From assembly GCF_021228235.1 (NCBI RefSeq), contig NZ_JAJQRG010000012.1, positions 1-64,000 on the forward strand: DNA of 64,000 nt, read 5' to 3'. Below are positions 62,708 through 64,000 of this stretch, in pieces; position 1 is the first letter of the stretch, and the number at the start of each line of letters is the position of its first letter. The notes under the pieces were generated by a model that had not been told where the DNA came from, did not search any database, and saw nothing but the letters and a program-made list of their open reading frames with translations. This DNA comes from Pseudophaeobacter flagellatus. Its GTDB lineage: Bacteria; Pseudomonadota; Alphaproteobacteria; Rhodobacterales; Rhodobacteraceae. The translations under genes were made by a program, and so were the position numbers.

Positions 62708-63270
62708 GCCGACTCTCCTTGCCAGGTGAAGGGGGTGTCAAACTCTGCCAGCGCCGGGGCGGTGGCGTCCTTGTCAGACAGCAGGGGCGCGCCATCAAAT
62801 CCCCAATCAACGCCACAGCTGTCCCAGGCCACGGCACCATCGCAGTCGGGCGCGTAATAGTCGCTGCACTTATAAAGAATTTCGGTCTCGGGCGCGCGGG
62901 TGATGAACCCATGCAGAAAGCCCGCAGGCACCAGCAATTGCTTGCCGTTCTCGGCGGTCAGCTCGATGCCGAACCAGTTGCCATATGTCGGCGATCCCCG
63001 GCGGATATCCACCGCCACATCAAACAGGGCACCGCGGCCACAGCGCACCAGCTTGGCCTGGGCATGCGGCGGCGCCTGATAATGCAGCCCCCGCAGGGTG
63101 CCCACCTGCTGCGACAGCGAATGATTATCCTGCACAAAATCCACATCAATCCCCTGCTCGGACAGCCGCTGCCTGTTCCAGCACTCGCTGAAAAAACCAC
63201 GTGCATCCCCAAAGCGCTGCGGCGTCAAAACCAGAAGACCCGGCACCCCCGTCTCTTCAACCTGCATCAT
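62704..63270 (-). CDS. rfbC: dTDP-4-dehydrorhamnose 3,5-epimerase
   Basis: RfbC/RmlC epimerises dTDP-4-keto-6-deoxyglucose at C3 and C5. The 188-residue cupin has the usual length and the motifs [76 protein letters not shown] and [14 protein letters not shown] chose the ATG pair at 63270/63267, with GAGGGG a few bases upstream; codons further upstream look non-coding. It is the first gene of the rfbCBDA unit, with a 249-bp divergent region before the glycosyltransferase gene. Confidence 0.95.
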   Translation of the reverse strand: MMQVEETGVPGLLVLTPQRFGDARGFFSECWNRQRLSEQGIDVDFVQDNHSLSQQVGTLRGLHYQAPPHAQAKLVRCGRGALFDVAVDIRRGSPTYGNWFGIELTAENGKQLLVPAGFLHGFITRAPETEILYKCSDYYAPDCDGAVAWDSCGVDWGFDGAPLLSDKDATAPALAEFDTPFTWQGESA

Positions 63271-63519
63271 GTATCCCCTCTTGTTATCCGGCACCCAGAT
63301 TTGATGGTCTATTCCTTGCCGCAGCCTTGCGCCATGGGCAAGAGAGAGCTGGCGCAAAACCAAAAGCAAGCGCCAGATGCGGCTGTCTTGCCAGCCCCCT
63401 TGCCCTGCGCCAGCCCCAAGGCCACCCCAGGCACCATCTTGCGCCCCCGGACATTCCCCGGCAAGCATGGGGCAACCCAGCGGCCAAGATCCAGAACCCC
63501 AAATGACAGAGCCCCGTTT

Positions 63520-64000
63520 ATGAAACTTCTTTTTGTCCATCAGAACATGCCCGGCCAATACCGAGAGCTGATCGCCTGGCTGGTCCAGCAGGGCGGCCAT
63601 GAGATCAGCTTTCTCACCCAGCGCACCGGGCTGAAACTGCCCGGGGTCCGCACCATCACCTACCGCTCCCATCACCAGCCAGGGCCGCAGGCCTATGGGC
63701 TGTCGAAAGACTGGGAGGCCGCCGCAGGCACCGGGCTGGGCGTGGCCATGGCGGCGCGCAAGCTGCAGCGCAATGAGGGCTACAGGCCCGACATCATCAT
63801 TGGCCATACCGGTTGGGGGGAATTGCTGTTCCTGAAAGAGGTCTGGGCAGATGTGCCAGTGATCGGCTTCTTTGAATATTTCTACCGCACCAGTGGCGGG
63901 CTGGTGGGCTTTGACCCGGAAGCCCCGGTGAATGATCAGGCGGGTTTCTTTGCCCAGGCCCGCAATACCGTGCCCTATGCCAGCATCGAATGTGTGGATC
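63520..64000 (+). CDS. Family-4 glycosyltransferase, N-terminal part (runs off the window)
   Basis: The first 160 residues of a protein starting MKLLFVHQNMPGQYRELIA, typical of the N-terminal donor/acceptor domain of family-4 (GT-B) glycosyltransferases of the Glyco_trans_4_3 type. IIIGHTGWGELLFLKEVW and VIGFFEYFYRTSGG fit that domain. The catalytic C-terminal domain is beyond position 64000. It is divergent from the dTDP-rhamnose genes and probably adds a sugar to the same surface glycan. The acceptor is unknown. Confidence 0.85.
   Translation, partial: MKLLFVHQNMPGQYRELIAWLVQQGGHEISFLTQRTGLKLPGVRTITYRSHHQPGPQAYGLSKDWEAAAGTGLGVAMAARKLQRNEGYRPDIIIGHTGWGELLFLKEVWADVPVIGFFEYFYRTSGGLVGFDPEAPVNDQAGFFAQARNTVPYASIECVD

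Overview
The window looks like chromosomal DNA of a marine alphaproteobacterium, most likely a Rhodobacterales (Roseobacter-group) species. This rests on high G+C, very dense coding with ATGA stop/start overlaps, GTG/TTG starts, and the type of MCP, DEAD-box helicase, GlmM, Yjb and sulfotransferase proteins seen. No rRNA, tRNA, CRISPR array or intact insertion sequence was found.

Layout. (1) 1-3.5 kb: a 5'-truncated sulfotransferase remnant and a large methyl-accepting chemotaxis protein. (2) 3.5-11.6 kb: a small winged-helix regulator with a membrane protein, then a giant cytosolic-looking protein of about 1994 residues. Its C-terminus carries a zinc-metallopeptidase motif set resembling anthrax lethal factor (HEAGHAVDD, then EWFSELYAAYHS). 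It is followed 12 bp later by a CpXC-domain protein. I consider this pair the best candidate for an undescribed system. (3) 11.7-14.9 kb: a periplasmic solute-binding protein translationally coupled to a HAMP-PAS-GGDEF-EAL protein. (4) 15.2-18.9 kb: a DEAD-box RNA helicase and glmM. (5) 19.3-30.9 kb: a polysaccharide locus with a UDP-glucuronate-type epimerase, ugd, a manC fragment, yjbH-yjbF-yjbE, a WbpM/CapD-type dehydratase, a sugar-phosphate transferase, an SDR epimerase and a Wza-like export lipoprotein. (6) 31.1-44.2 kb: a run of exported proteins on the plus strand. It includes a permease fused to FG-GAP repeats and an ASPIC/UnbV domain, and a 2532-residue repeat-rich surface protein ending in an autotransporter-like barrel. 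An 11-C tract lies upstream of the surface protein gene. (7) 44.3-59.7 kb: two exported Sel1-repeat proteins, a prepilin peptidase and a type II secretion system split over three units (gspGHIJKLM and gspC on plus, gspD-E-F on minus), with a small lipoprotein gene inserted. (8) 59.8-64 kb: the dTDP-L-rhamnose operon rfbCBDA and the start of a divergent family-4 glycosyltransferase.

Together the region is devoted mainly to the cell surface. Sugar-nucleotide synthesis (GlmM, Ugd, epimerases, Rfb) feeds lipid-linked glycan assembly and export (sugar transferase, Wza-like protein, Yjb proteins). A type II secretion system and large exported proteins decorate or pass through the envelope, while the MCP and the c-di-GMP module could link environmental sensing to attachment. 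All functions are inferred from sequence recognition by eye; no search was run.
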